64,000 nucleotides of DNA, from positions 3,083,763 to 3,147,762 of the forward strand of contig VCAZ01000008.1 of assembly GCA_005784505.1 (NCBI GenBank), written 5' to 3'. Within the stretch, counting starts at the first letter, position 1. Each line of letters begins with the position of its first letter. Shown here piece by piece: positions 11,586 to 23,222 of the stretch. Origin of the DNA: Bagarius yarrelli. Taxonomy: Eukaryota; Chordata; Actinopteri; Siluriformes; Sisoridae. A model generated the notes under the pieces. That model had not been told where the DNA came from. It saw nothing but the letters and a program-made list of their open reading frames with translations, and ran no database searches. The position numbers and the translations under genes are program-made.

Positions 11586-14500
11586 AACACAGTTATAGCA
11601 CAATAAAATGGAACCACACTAAAATGGCATATTTATGGTAGGTTTTTGAGCACAGAAAGACTGCTGCAGCTTGATCAATTGCTTTATTGTGACATTAAAC
11701 ATTCATGACAAAACCATATAAAAGAAAATAATTTCCTAGACTCAGATACACTACATCAATACTTATTTAAAATAAGAAATAATATAATAAAATATTAACA
11801 ATAAATGACTACCCTAATAGTAGAGCCACAATATCATGCAATAAGATTATAACATAGTAAACATATAATGTAAACATTAGCAGTGTTAATATAAGAAATT
11901 AACAATAACAGGCTGCGTCACAATGTTAACGGAAGAAGAATAGCACACTAAAGTGTATGGAACATTATTGAGATAATCTGAGATAATCACATAAAAATGC
12001 TGCACATGTGCAGTGGTGGCTCAAATGGTTAAGTTATTGATCTACATTTACATTTGAAGCATTTGGCAGACGCCCTTATCTGGAGTGACTTGAGCAATTG
12101 GGGGTTAACGGCCTTGCTTAGGGGCCCAGCAGTGGTGGCTTGGTGGGGCTGGGAATCAAACCCAGGTCCTCAAGTTGGTAGTCCAACAACTTAACCACTG
12201 CGCTACCACTTCCCCCTGATTTAAAGACCAGGAAGACCTGGGTTCAAGCCCCACCATTGCCAGCCAGCCTCTGTTGGGTTCCTGAGCAAGACCCTCAACT
12301 CTTTTTGCTCCAGGGACGTGCATAATAGCTGCATAGAAATATTAAGATACAACACAGCTCTCAGTGTTATAAACGAAATAGAAAGTAAAGTTACAGCATC
12401 ACAAAAGAGGGTTTTTCGTTTCTAAAAGCCGCTTCCGCCAAAGATATGATGGATCTGCACTATATGATAACAACATTACTCAACCGCTTCAGCAACAGAC
12501 ACAACCCGTTTAATTTATTGACGTGGATTGCTCCCGATAAGATAGTTCCGGCGATTTTATCCCATAAACTGGTCGACCTCTACATTAAACCACATTCAAA
12601 TGATGTCTTTTAGGAGTTTTAAAAGAACTGTAGATAGTCTAAGATAAACCGGTTAATATTTGTTACTACTTTACTGACATTTGCCTAATTCTTTTTAGCT
12701 CCAGAGGAAACTAAAAACATTGTGCATATCCCTCTCTCTTATGACAAACCAAACCAGGTAACATGAATGAAATGTACATTTAATATACAAGTTTACTGTA
12801 TGTTTAATATTTTAAAAAAATCATGCAAAGGTAACAGATATACGGATATAAATTATATGCATCCATGACTTTTTTAGGAAACTGTAGACCTTCTAATGCA
12901 ATTTAAAGACTTTATGGTGAAGTACAACCGCACATACAGTTCTCAGGAAGGTAATTATCCCATCTGTATTTATTCTGCATTTAATTAGACAGTGTGTACT
13001 GATTTATTTAATTTAAATGCATTATTCTACTTAAAAATAACACACATTCCTCAGGTTTTTATACATGTATGGTCATGTGTGATGATATATACAGTGATAA
13101 AAAATTCCATAAGAAAGCTGATCTGTAGGAAAAACAAACTTTAACATAAACACTCCCGCAGAAGGTGAGAAGCGCCTGAGAATCTTCCAGGAGAATCTGA
13201 AAACAGCACAGACTCTGCAGGCTCTGGACCAGGGAACAGCCGAGTACGGTGTTACCAAATTTAGTGACCTGACAGGTGAAATAATATACAATAATTTCAA
13301 CCCTTTCTTTTTTATATTACAGTTTAGTCACTATTCACACATCAGAGTTTCAAAGTCTGAAACTGGACCTGATCCAGTTTATTTTATAATCATAATCCAT
13401 TATATGTTATGCAACAATATTACAGGCTGTTACATGCAGTACTGTTGCTAAACCAGGGCTGTGCTTCTGCTCATGGAGAAGTATTTCTAAAAGTGTTCTA
13501 ACCGTCTGTGACGCTCTCTGCCTGTGTTCTTTCTTTCTGCCTCTGATGTAGAGGATGAGTTCAGAATGATATACCTGAACCCCATGTTGAGTCAGTGGAG
13601 CTTGCAGAAACAGATGAAGACATCAGCTCCAGTCAGTAAGAAAGCTCCAGACAGCTGGGACTGGAGAGACCAAGGAGCTGTCAGTAGTGTCAAGAACCAG
13701 GTCAGAGACAATTAACTGATCTATAGGGAAGCATTTGCTGTTAGCCAGTCAGGATATAGATTTATGTTTGGCTATTGAATTACGTTTAAAGATTCATTAA
13801 GATTCTGTTTAAAGGAATGATGTCAATGTCAATGTTTAAACTATTCTACGTTTAAACGGCTCCAGCAGAGAAAAGATGCCTCAAAACGATAGCACACGAA
13901 CCCTTCATAGCTCTACTTTGATGTACTGGTGACCATAGAAATAGAAAATAAATGTATTAAACCTTTTGAATCAGTATAAACATAAAGTTAAAGGTTTTAT
14001 AGTAAAACGATTAATCAGAACAGTAAAGAATTAAAGAATTGTGACTGTGTTAGCTGCTGGTGATAATGACAATGAAGTATAGGTTAAAAGTGTGCCCCCT
14101 GCTGGACAAAAATCCACACCTCTCTTCAATCACATTAGTAAAAGAAGATAGTGGCAAAGCTACGGATCTGATAGTAAAACATATACTGTAGTCTAGTATT
14201 CTAGCTAACAGAACAAAATACATATGAAACTAGAAAATTGAATTTACTAGAAAGCCCTGAATGCCTCTTTACACATAGGCCATGAAGCACTACTGTACTG
14301 AAGTGTGACATCATGAATACTGAGAACGGACCACCAAAAATATGCAAATTCCCTTTTATGAGCTTCTGTTCAAGAGATAAAATAGAAGACACATGTTGAT
14401 CGTCCATTAAATAATATTTTTTTTGTTGAATAGCTCCCCAACAGAGTTTACAAACTATATTATTCTTAGTTTGAAACACTATTCATATGTATTACTTGTT

Positions 14501-17500
14501 AGAAACGTTCTGTAAGTCTTCCTGAATATGTGCCTGTGCCAACTCTCATAAATGTAAATGTAATAGTTGCTGATTGCTGTGTCTGGTTCAGGGCTTATGT
14601 GGATCGTGCTGGGCTTTCTCTGTTACTGGAAACATTGAAGGCCAATGGTTTAAGAAAACTGGAAAACTGCTGTCGCTCTCAGAGCAAGGTGAGAATTTAT
14701 TAATAAATAAAAGTGTGATGAAAGTATTATATAAATGAAGTTAATACACAAATTGTGTTATTAAAATAATGATAAATGATGGTGATGTAACCTGATGCAA
14801 AAGAGAAGATATTGTTGTTGTCCTAAAATTAATAATTCATAATTGCACATTTTAATTTAATGGTTAAGTTTGTTAGAGCATGTACACATTTTTTACAAAA
14901 AAAAAAAAAAAAAAACCCTTTCCTGAACGCTTGCTATGGTTCAAGAATCTTAATGTTGCTGACAGATCAGTTATACTGCAGACTCCTTACATTAATGTTA
15001 AATGAACGCCTTATTACAGAACACTTCAGTATATTAATATTTAATAATTTTTTGTTAACTCACAAGAAGTCCTAACAATACAAATCTCTTAAAATTAGTT
15101 CATTATTACAAACCTATAAGGATCCAGAAATCCAACACTATTTACAGCGCTGCAGTATGAAATGCAATAAATATACAGTTTACACTCTATAGAAAGTTAT
15201 AGGTTTCTGTGTGTGTGTTTTAGAGCTGGTAGATTGCGATAAGATGGATCAAGCTTGCGGAGGTGGGCTTCCATCCAACGCATATGAAGCTATTGAAAAT
15301 CTTGGTAAGAAATTGCAAAGACAGCAAATAATAATCTATAAATCATGTAACAATAATAAATTACATGGAAACTATTCCATTTATGATCTCAATGCTAATC
15401 TCCTTGTAGGAGGTCTAGAGACAGAGATAGACTACAGCTACACAGGACACAAGCAGAATTGTCAGTTCTCCTCAGGGAAAGTGGTGGCCTACATTAACAG
15501 CTCTGTAGAACTGCCCAAGGATGAAAACGGTGAGAAAACATTTTGTAGAGAGGAGAGGTTTTGTAATAAACTTGCCCTATCCAAAAATCACATAATTCCA
15601 AAGTATATAGTAGGCAAAACTTACTGGGACATGATATGACACGTGTCAATATTAACATGGGAAATGTACTATGCCTAAAATTCTATGTATACTACCCGTA
15701 ACTATATAGAACATAAGTTTCCTATAGACATAACTAAGTTCCTATATAATTATAATTATACCTATATAATTAAATGTAGTACATACTTTAATTGTATGCA
15801 ATTTCTGACAGTTGCCATATTTATCCAGATATTCAGTTTCTGTTTAACAGACATGTATACCTTTAGTTATATACTATAAATAATTTTACTGATGAGAATT
15901 GTAGAATTGTAAGATAATTAATTGTGGCCATTTTTTATGTCTTTTTAAAGGGTTACAATTTTACGTTTATACAGATTTAAAAATGAAAAGTAAACTTTCT
16001 TATTATAAAGTTATATATATATAAATATATATATATAAATAAAACACAATATTTGTGACATCCATAAACATTACGCAACCCTATAATGTCATTAACACTT
16101 AATTCAGTGACAAAATGCTGATACTATGGATAAAAACATGCAAAAAAGACAAAATTAAACAATTGTATACATTTAAACTCTTTATATACAGTTATATTTT
16201 AACAATGATTTCTTTTTGATTATTTATATTTTTTGCTCACTGATGTAAAGTTGCACAAACTGATGTTAGGCAAAATGTAATTTTCCTTAATAATAATATT
16301 ATTATTGTTATTATTATTATTAACATTATTATTAACATGACGGTTTTCTTAGACAATGACATTATAAACCACTATTAGTATTTATTATTAGTCAGAGAAG
16401 TTTTAATATTTCTGTAAGACTTCCTGGCAAGTGCCTTTGCCAACTTTCATAAATATAAATGTAATAGTTGCTGATTGTTGGTTCTGGTTCTTATTATTAT
16501 TATCAACACAAAATGCATTAAGTTGCAAATATCATGATTTGAAATAATGTAAGTGAAGGTGTATCTGTAAAATAATCTAATATCACATCTTTAATTAAAC
16601 ACACAAGTTAGAATATCCGTAGTTTACATAGAAACAAAGCAATAGATCATATAGAAACACTTTACAATGCAAAATCTAATGTGTGTGTTTAGAAATTGTG
16701 GCCTGGCTGGCTGAGAACGGTCCTGTCTCTGCTGCACTCAATGCTTTTGCCATGCAGGTAATACAGTCTTATTAAATTTCCTTATGACATTTCATAAGCA
16801 CTTAACTATCAGACAGTTATAATGATATCTAGATTAGATAGTCTTGACAATTTTGATCTGCTCTAAAATAGTGTGTAAGCAGACGTTTGTGTTTAAACAG
16901 TTGGTATAAACTGTTGTATACTGTTGTATAAAATTTATAGATGGCATCAGAATGAACGTATGCCCAGGTTTGTGCTCGTGTGTATGCTTTAACTACTTAT
17001 TTTCTTAGTTACTGTCTGTAATTTAAATTTAGTTTCTGTATATAACCACAGTCTTAGGTTGACAGACACACCATTAAAAAATGTGACTGTTTTTGCTTTG
17101 CTAAAGAATGTGTCATGTTAGACATGCTTAGAGACAAGACTTAGCTCTTATCTCTAAACTTCATTTCTTACCACAAACTATCCCCACTTGAAAACACCTC
17201 TTTCTGTCATAACATATGAGTCACACTTCTGAGTTAAACCCATGTTGGAGAGAGAAATAAGGTGTAGCAATGCAACATGTGTACATTTACAGCATTTGGC
17301 AGACACCCTTATCCAGAGCGACTTGCATTTATGTGGTTTTTTATACAACTGAGCACTTGGGGGCTAAGGGCCTTGCTCAGGGGCCCAGCAGTGGTGGCTT
17401 TGTGGTGCTGGGAATCAAACCCAGGTCTTTCTAATATCAGTCCAACACCTTAACCACTGAGCAACCACTTCCCACGTGTAGTTGTTTTTAACACATTTTA

Positions 17501-19384
17501 AATACATGCAGCCTTGAATAAAAATGTGTCATTTTCCCCACGTTGGGTTAGGGTTCGTAAAATTCCTATAAACTCAGGAATGTATACTCTGAATGTACAA
17601 CTAAACTGTGGCATATTGCAATTTATTTATGCTTAACATTTTGTTTATAACATTAAATATGCAAATATTAAACAACAAATAGCATTAATTGTGAATGTAT
17701 TTTTATGTAATCTTTATGCAAGTAAAATTTATGTATGTACAAACACAGCAAATATTTATTTATTAATATTTGAGTCTATAATGGGCAGCAAGGTGGCTTA
17801 GTGGTTAGCACTGTTCAATTCCGGGTTCGATTCCCGGCCAGGGGGTCTTTCTGTGTGGAGTTTGCATGTTCTCCCTGTGCTTGCGTGGGTTTACTCCGGG
17901 TACTCTGGTTTCCTCCCACAGTCCAAAAACATGTATGTTAGGTTGATTGGTGATTCTAAATTGCCCATAGGCGTGAGTGTGTGTATGTGTGGCGACGAAC
18001 TGGCGACCTGTTCAGGGTGTACCTCTCCTGCCCTTCGCCCTTGCAGAGGCGGCTGGGATGGGTTCCAGCAGATCCCCGAATTAGGGAATAAGTGGGTATA
18101 GAAAATGAATGAATGAATGAGTCTATAATTCCAGTCTTTTAAACAACCTACATCCTTTTAATACTTTATTAAATGTAAGCACAGGAATTTTTTTTACCTG
18201 TTAACTGGCTGGGTCAGTAATACTCTTCAACTTTATTCATGTGTGTGTAGTTTTACAGAAAGGGAGTGTCTCACCCTTTGAGGATTCTGTGCAACCCCTG
18301 GATGATTGATCATGCAGTGCTGCTTGTTGGATATGGAGACCGTGAGAGCCTTTTTTTCTATAACTTGCACGTATCAAAGTCATAACCATAGAGTTTCTAA
18401 AACACTTTCAAACTGATCTCATTGAACAGCTAATGTATAATGCTGTATGATATTTAGAAAGAAAAATGACTCATCATGAATCATGAGTCGTTTTGTTCAG
18501 TATAGCCAAAAACACAAGTTACTGCACTGCAAATATATGAATAGCAGCACTGATAGATGTCCAATAGATTAAACAAAGTAATCTGTGTTTTAAAGTTATT
18601 TTTTTACTTCCATAATAATTAAAATAGATGATTCCTGTATTAAAATTTGCCTCAAATTCAGAACACTTTTTTGTTTTTACTAATCCACAGCCCTTATTTT
18701 TGCTCTTCTTTTTTTGTTGTAGTAAAAGTAAATAGAGGATGAATTGCTTTTGTGCACAGGTAATGGTGTTCCATTCTGGGCCATTAAGAACAGCTGGGGA
18801 GAAGACTACGGCGAGCAGGTAAGGGAAACTTTAATGTTCATGTTTTTCACAGTCAAAGATGTATTTGTGTCTTTTTAGAGTTTATACCTGATGGTGCTTA
18901 CCAAAGCGATTTAAATATGTCACATTTCATACACCTAAGCAATTAGTTGCCTGTTTTTGGTGATTTTCCTATTAACACCAGTCTCTAGCATGTTTCACTA
19001 CTTTTCACTACTATTTATTTTAATTATATACATTTAAATTAACGCAATAAAAGACTTATTAAAATGCTTGCGTTAACTGTAAAATATAAATATGTAACGT
19101 GTCCCAGGTGTCTGACTGGCATGACGATGATTTTGTCCTTTTTTGATCTGTTTTTTCACCAAATACATAATACATCTATTCTAAATAGTTAAAGTAAGAT
19201 TATTTTAATGCAGGTATTTAGGGTGGTATATTTCGGTGTACTATTTAACCAGTCCTTAAAAATGTGTGTAATGTATAACTAAACTTATGTTTTATTCATG
19301 TTTGTTCAGGGCTACTACTACCTGTACAGAGGATCCAATCTGTGTGGAATTAACAAGATGTGTTCGTCTGCGGTGGTTAACTAG
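9673..19384 (+). CDS. ctsf: Cathepsin F, cystatin-domain papain-like cysteine protease, 14 exons
   Basis: Cathepsin F is a lysosomal C1A protease with a cystatin-like domain in its long propeptide. Exons: 9673-9909, 10703-10822, 11422-11503, 12699-12757, 12878-12950, 13162-13275, 13552-13700, 14592-14688, 15224-15304, 15410-15529, 16693-16757, 18251-18341, 18760-18818, 19310-19384. All are GT-AG and in frame for 473 residues; human is 484. Residues 1-23 look like a signal peptide. The cystatin-like region (about 25-145) has the QxVxG-type motif QLVKG, split across the exon 1/2 junction. The inhibitor region includes YGVTKFSDLT. The mature enzyme begins near APDSWDWRDQGAV. The triad is intact: Cys about 284 (CGSCWAFS, exon 8), His about 420 (IDHAVLLVGYG, exon 12) and Asn about 440 (IKNSWG, exon 13). 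Introns are rich in SINEs and microsatellites. Human CTSF lies in the same 11q13 region as the left-hand neighbours. Confidence 0.96.
10017..10050. repeat. Poly(T) tract in ctsf intron 1
   Basis: An uninterrupted run of about 34 T residues. It could be the tail of a minus-orientation retroposed fragment, but no recognisable body adjoins it. Confidence 0.85.
10379..10692. repeat. (CT)n polypyrimidine microsatellite abutting the ctsf exon 2 acceptor
   Basis: About 310 bases almost purely C and T on the + strand: (CT)n blocks with interspersed CCTCTC and TTCTC variants. It stops about 10 bases before the AG at 10701-10702 and so replaces the usual short polypyrimidine tract of this intron. Long open frames through it on both strands (Ser/Leu or Arg/Glu repeats) are artefacts of the repeat. 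Confidence 0.95.
10876..10922 (-). mobile_element. SINE 3'-tail fragment in ctsf intron 2
   Basis: Carries the element family's conserved tail in reverse orientation (GCATTTAGCCGACGCTCTGG, then CAGAGCGATGTAC). Only the tail is present; no tRNA-like head is seen. Confidence 0.6.
11527..11580. repeat. (CA)n microsatellite in ctsf intron 3
   Basis: About 27 CA units starting only 24 bases downstream of the exon 3 donor at 11503/11504. Intronic CA repeats close to donors are known binding sites for hnRNP L in vertebrates; any effect here is inference. Confidence 0.95.
12010..12330 (+). mobile_element. tRNA-derived SINE interrupted by a second SINE
   Basis: The outer element reads on the + strand. 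A tRNA-like A-box region (GTGGCTCAAATGGTTAAG) at 12014-12031 resumes after the insert with the B-box-like GGGTTCAAGCCCC near 12240. It then continues with the family's GGGTTCCTGAGCAAGACCC segment. The interruption at 12043-12216 is the inner SINE. TGATCT before and TGATTT after the insert look like a worn target-site duplication. Confidence 0.6.
12043..12216 (-). mobile_element. tRNA-derived SINE with conserved tail, inserted in another SINE (ctsf intron 3)
   Basis: On the minus strand it reads tRNA-like head (GTGGTAGCGCAGTGGTTAAG), B-box-like CTGGGTTTGATTCCC, the TGGGCCCCTAAGCAAGGCC core, then the tail ending in GGGCGTCTGCCAAATGC. This is the commonest repeat of the window. The three-part layout resembles V-SINE-type fish elements; the family name is tentative. 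Confidence 0.75.
14092..14105 (-). promoter_or_regulatory. Consensus CTCF-binding motif in ctsf intron 7
   Basis: GTGCCCCCTGCTGG is the exact reverse complement of the CTCF core pattern (CCAGCAGGGGGCAC on the minus strand). Its orientation is opposite to the motif at 7919, so the two point toward each other. Confidence 0.6.
14508..14590 (+). repeat. Intron 7 3' end of ctsf, copy A of a direct duplication
   Basis: The last 80 or so bases of ctsf intron 7, ending at the exon 8 acceptor, recur about 1.9 kb downstream at 16411-16490 in intron 10. Both contain the shared words AATGTAATAGTTGCTGATTG and TCTGGTTC in the same order. Confidence 0.85.
16411..16490 (+). repeat. Copy B of the duplicated ctsf intron 7 3' end, in intron 10
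   Basis: Matches 14508-14590 with scattered substitutions and small indels, then departs at TTCTTATTATT, just where the functional copy has its AG and exon 8. No exon 8 remnant follows, so this is an orphan intron end without an acceptor. Confidence 0.85.
17283..17475 (-). mobile_element. tRNA-derived SINE, near full length, in ctsf intron 11
   Basis: Same family as 12043-12216 and same reverse orientation. The tail (GCATTTGGCAGACACCC on +) is at the left. The AAGGGCCTTGCTCAGGGGCC core, B-box-like GGAATCAAACCCAG and ACCTTAACCACTGAGC head follow. Confidence 0.75.
17782..18120 (+). mobile_element. DANA/Mermaid-like SINE in ctsf intron 11
   Basis: A tRNA-like head (AAGGTGGCTTAGTGGTTAGC, B-box-like GGGTTCGATTCCCGG) leads into the conserved body with TGTGTGGAGTTTGCATGTTC and GGTTTCCTCCCACAGTCCAA. 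It ends in a (GAAT)n-type tail, ATGAATGAATGAATGA. The body matches the DANA/Mermaid SINEs described in zebrafish. The 82-codon frame at 17853 is part of this repeat, not a gene. Confidence 0.8.
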
Positions 19385-20212
19385 AACCATATGGAAGCCC
19401 ACACACACACACACTTGCACACATGCATGAACAAAGATATTGATCATTAGTAGTGAATATACATGACCACACATACAGAGTCATGGATAAATGCACAATA
19501 ATATTTGCTGTGTTCTAACCTGCTCAAAATGTGACATACGTGGTGTTAAATTTCTCGCTTTGTCAGTTATTACAATTCTTCTTACTACGTTTAGAAAGAG
19601 ACACAACAGACAAAAAGTAATAAAAGGTCAAAAACTCACACTGTATAACCCCAGTTAGTCCGTTAGTAACCTAAGGTGCAACTTCTCCAAGTCTGTTACT
19701 GTGACATAAAAGCTCAAGTTCTGAATTCTGATATAAAGAGTAACAAATAATTAACATTTTTTAGAAAGCTGCTATGAATAATGAACCATAATTAATATAT
19801 TCTTGTTGATTTTAGTTTCTATTGTGTTGATAACTACATGCATTTGAATAGTTTTGCTGTTCTACTGATTTTAAAAGCTGCAAAACTAATCGATGAATAG
19901 CCCTGCATTCTCCTAATAAGTCTAAATAACATTGTTTAGCAGTGCTTCTTTAAGGTTAGTTATTTATTGTCATTTTAATTTACATTTACTAATAGATAAC
20001 TATGCCTATAGGATGAAGTTTTAAGTGTTATATAACATACTACATCAAATATATTTGACTTTGTTATACATGATGGCACAAAGTACAGTATAATACTAAC
20101 CTGGTTAATTATTAAAGCTTTGCAAAGTGTTGATATAAAATGTTAAGTTAGTTGTTGCCGCTTACATGGTTTCAGAGATTATTTTCTTATGGGTCATCAT
20201 TTTAATGTGCTG

Positions 20213-20218
20213 AATAAA
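20213..20218 (+). other. Candidate polyadenylation signal of ctsf
   Basis: AATAAA about 830 bases after the ctsf stop codon, in otherwise featureless AT-rich sequence. It would give a 3' UTR of roughly 850 bases. Confidence 0.45.
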
Positions 20219-20229
20219 ATCTGATAAAT

Positions 20230-21240
20230 CCATGAATTTGTTTTCTTTTTTTCTGTCATAATGACCATGAAGTAATTTTTTAATATGCTGAAATGCATAT
20301 AAATGATCAGTGCCGATGCATAACTACAACATTGCACATTTTGTTTTACCTCAACATGTTTAATTGTTTAATTTGTTGTTGGTTTTATGACATACACCCA
20401 AAGAGTTGCAAAACTTTATGATTTTGACATATCTTTGCTTTTAATGAGTAATCTCACCCGTGATCTCATTACTTTTTTTAGTAGTAGAAATCTCTGCAGA
20501 AGTGTAGTTCCTAAATGTGAATAAATAAATGAATGTATAATTAGGGTACACAATCCAGGTATGCCTATGACACCTGGACGGGTCAAATCCCCTTGCAATT
20601 TAGCAAAAACAGCAATCGAACAAACTGTAGGCTTTTTCTTACAGTTTGGTCCCCTTTACCACAAAGTCTTCCCCATTCAAATATTTATTACTTGACGCTT
20701 TTTAGCACACTAGTGACATCTTGTGGCTAAAAAGTTGAATAGCAGTCTTTGTGTCCCAAAGGGACCTAAACATTCTTTGCAATAAGACAGTGTTTGTTGT
20801 GTCAGGTTTGATGTTCGGACATAATGTATGAATAAATTAACCTTTAAACACCTTTAAAATAATTGTATTTGGTTTATTAAATAAACAGAGGCTATAGCGA
20901 TTTTATGAATCTGTTTTAAAGAACACTTGAAGTCTCGTTTACATACGGTTTTATTCTAGTACTAAACCTTGCTCGTGATCTGGGTTGGAATGACATGGGG
21001 AATAACACTTTTTTTTTTAATATCCTAATTTTTATTAAGGAACAAAACACAGTTTTATAATTTTTTTATTTATCGGTTTCACTGCCTCTTAGAATATTCT
21101 TTCAACCATACTGAGAAGTCAGTTATCTGTTTTAATAAGATAACAACACTGTTTTAATTGACCAGCGAAGCAAATGACTTTAGAAACCTGCGTTTCGCGC
21201 AGTAATTGAGTCAGAATACGAATACAGACCCGCGTTAGTA
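20230..21240. other. Intergenic region between ctsf and eif1ad
   Basis: AT-rich with no ORF, repeat family or RNA gene that I recognise. It becomes noticeably richer in CpG after about 21180 as the eif1ad promoter begins. Confidence 0.5.
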
Positions 21241-21256
21241 TGGGAACCGTAATTCA

Positions 21257-21320
21257 TGACGTCATCGTTCACGTGGTCATGGCCAAACGAATCCGTGTAA
21301 CCGAATCACAGATCACGTGA
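21257..21320 (+). promoter_or_regulatory. eif1ad promoter with CRE and two E-boxes
   Basis: A perfect cAMP-response element TGACGTCA (21257-21264), a CACGTG E-box (21270-21275) and a palindromic TCACGTGA E-box (21313-21320) fall within 65 bases. They lie just upstream of the likely first exon, in a locally CpG-containing stretch without a TATA box. The combination is typical of a housekeeping promoter. Binding by CREB/ATF and bHLH factors (USF, MYC or TFE type) is inference. Confidence 0.65.
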
Positions 21321-21703
21321 TTACGGCACGGCTCTATGTGACCATGTTTCAAGATTTGAAGTCTCTGCGTAGAAAGTTACTTAAATATTGTTAAACCGGA
21401 ACACATACAACAGCCGCTGACTTTTATGAAGATCCTGTAGGTATGTCGCTTCCACAAATCGAGAAAATTACGCTGTTATAAACGACCAGGCTGTTAGTTT
21501 AGGCTAGTAGTAGCTAACGTTAGCCGGTTTACAGAACAGGCTTTCTAGCTAAATCGATGACACGGCCTATCAGACTGCAGGGATGTAATAATCTCAGCGT
21601 GATATTTTATATCAAGTGAGCAGCCAATGTTTATTCCGTGTAACTGAAAGTGTAGCATTCGGTTTGGTTCGTGTTTTGTATTTAATTTGTACATTTGTTA
21701 CAG

Positions 21704-23222
21704 ATAAATCGTCAATAATGTCTAAAGCAACCAAGCGCAAACATGTTGTTAAGGAGGTTCTGGGGGACTTCATCACACCTAATGAGAAACAACAGATTAT
21801 GAAGGCAAGTTCTGTGCACATCAGTTCAGTAATGATCACTGTCATAACTTATTCAACATCCAACCACTTAATAACATGTGTACTGTGTAAACGTGGACTC
21901 TCATGATTATACTGATGACACACAACTACAGGTTTGCAGCAGTGAAGCAGTTCTGTTCACGCTGGGATGTTTCCACTGCTCCAAAACCTTTTAAAATGAT
22001 TTCCTAAATGACTTATTAATCATTAACAAGCACCGTTATACAAAGGTAAGCTTAATGTAGTTTTATATTACCTTTACCGACAACATACACAGTTTGTAAT
22101 AAGACAATCACATTATAAACAGGTTTCACACCCTCACCTGAGTATTAACCAGATGCACCTGCATCAATCTTCATCAATCGATCACAATCAATCACCTTTT
22201 TTATACACAAGCTTTCACTGGGTCACTGTCTGGTCTTGATGTTTCGTGTATGTTTGTAGACTCGCAACTTATTAGCATTCCACTACTTGTAAATAAAGAC
22301 AACCGCTGGGTCTTATTATCTGTCTCCTGTCTGGCCCCTCTGTGACAGTTATATTGAGACAATTATACATAGAAAAGACGACGTAATGAAGAGTAATTTG
22401 AATATTCAGTCAAAATCATAAAAAAATGGCTTGAAGTCCAGCATTCTTTTTTTTTCTTCAGTCCCCCCTGCGCTAAATACATTCCCGCAGTTATGGTCGC
22501 ATCCAATGGGCCCTGTTCTTACAAAATACCAGGAGGGTTATTCTAAACTACTGAATGCTTCTGTATCCTTTAGATTATGGGAAGTAACGGCAATAACCTC
22601 CATGATGCTGTAACTGAGAGTGGTGAGAGGTTTCTGCTCAGCATGCCAACAAAATTTCGCAAGAACATCTGGATCAAAAGAGGTTTGCTATCTAACGCGT
22701 TCCGTTCTTTTGGTTTTTGTTAATTTGCAATACTCTGTCTTTATCTGACAACTGTAATATTTTGCAGGTGATTTTGTGATCGTAGATCCTATTGAGGAAG
22801 GTGACAAGGTGAAAGGGGAGATTAACTTCATTCTGTACAGGGATCATATACACCATTTACGAAAAATTGGCATATGGTGAGAATTTTTTTGTAGAATTAG
22901 TATCATTTTTCTTGGAGAGTATATTAACATTACTTGTTATAAAAAAGTTTAAAACTTACTGAATAGGGAATTTTCACACAGGCCTAAAGGGTTCGACGCT
23001 GGTCAAGTAGGAGAGCAGAAAGAAGCACAGCAAGATGAGACTAAAAGCAAAGCGCAAGATGAGGACGAGGGCGACAGCAGTGATTCTGAGGATGAACAGG
23101 ACCTTTTTGTTAACACAAATCGAACCACTGTGCAATACAGTGAAAGTGATGAAGACTCTGATGAAGAAGATTATGATGATGATGATGATAAAGAGGAGGA
23201 CCAAGATGAAGAAAGAGCATAG
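21704..23222 (+). CDS. eif1ad: EIF1AD, S1-like/eIF1A-domain protein, complete, 4 coding exons
   Basis: EIF1AD has an OB-fold related to translation initiation factor eIF1A and a long acidic tail; its vertebrate role is poorly defined. The ATG is at 21718-21720 inside an exon starting at 21704. Coding segments 21718-21804, 22574-22682, 22768-22876 and 22982-23222 join to 181 residues. The start SKATKRKHVVKEVLG and the OB-fold words NIWIKRGDFVIVDPIEEG match the family closely. The tail, after about residue 100, carries DLFVNTNR and then runs of Asp/Glu encoded by GAT/GAA repeats. An untranslated first exon probably ends at 21440 (GTAG/GTATGT). Intron 1 of the coding region begins with GC instead of GT. 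The gene converges on the glycosyltransferase at 24049. Confidence 0.95.

Noticed and set aside
17853..18101. 82-codon frame in ctsf intron 11
   Set aside because: Falls within the DANA/Mermaid-like SINE.
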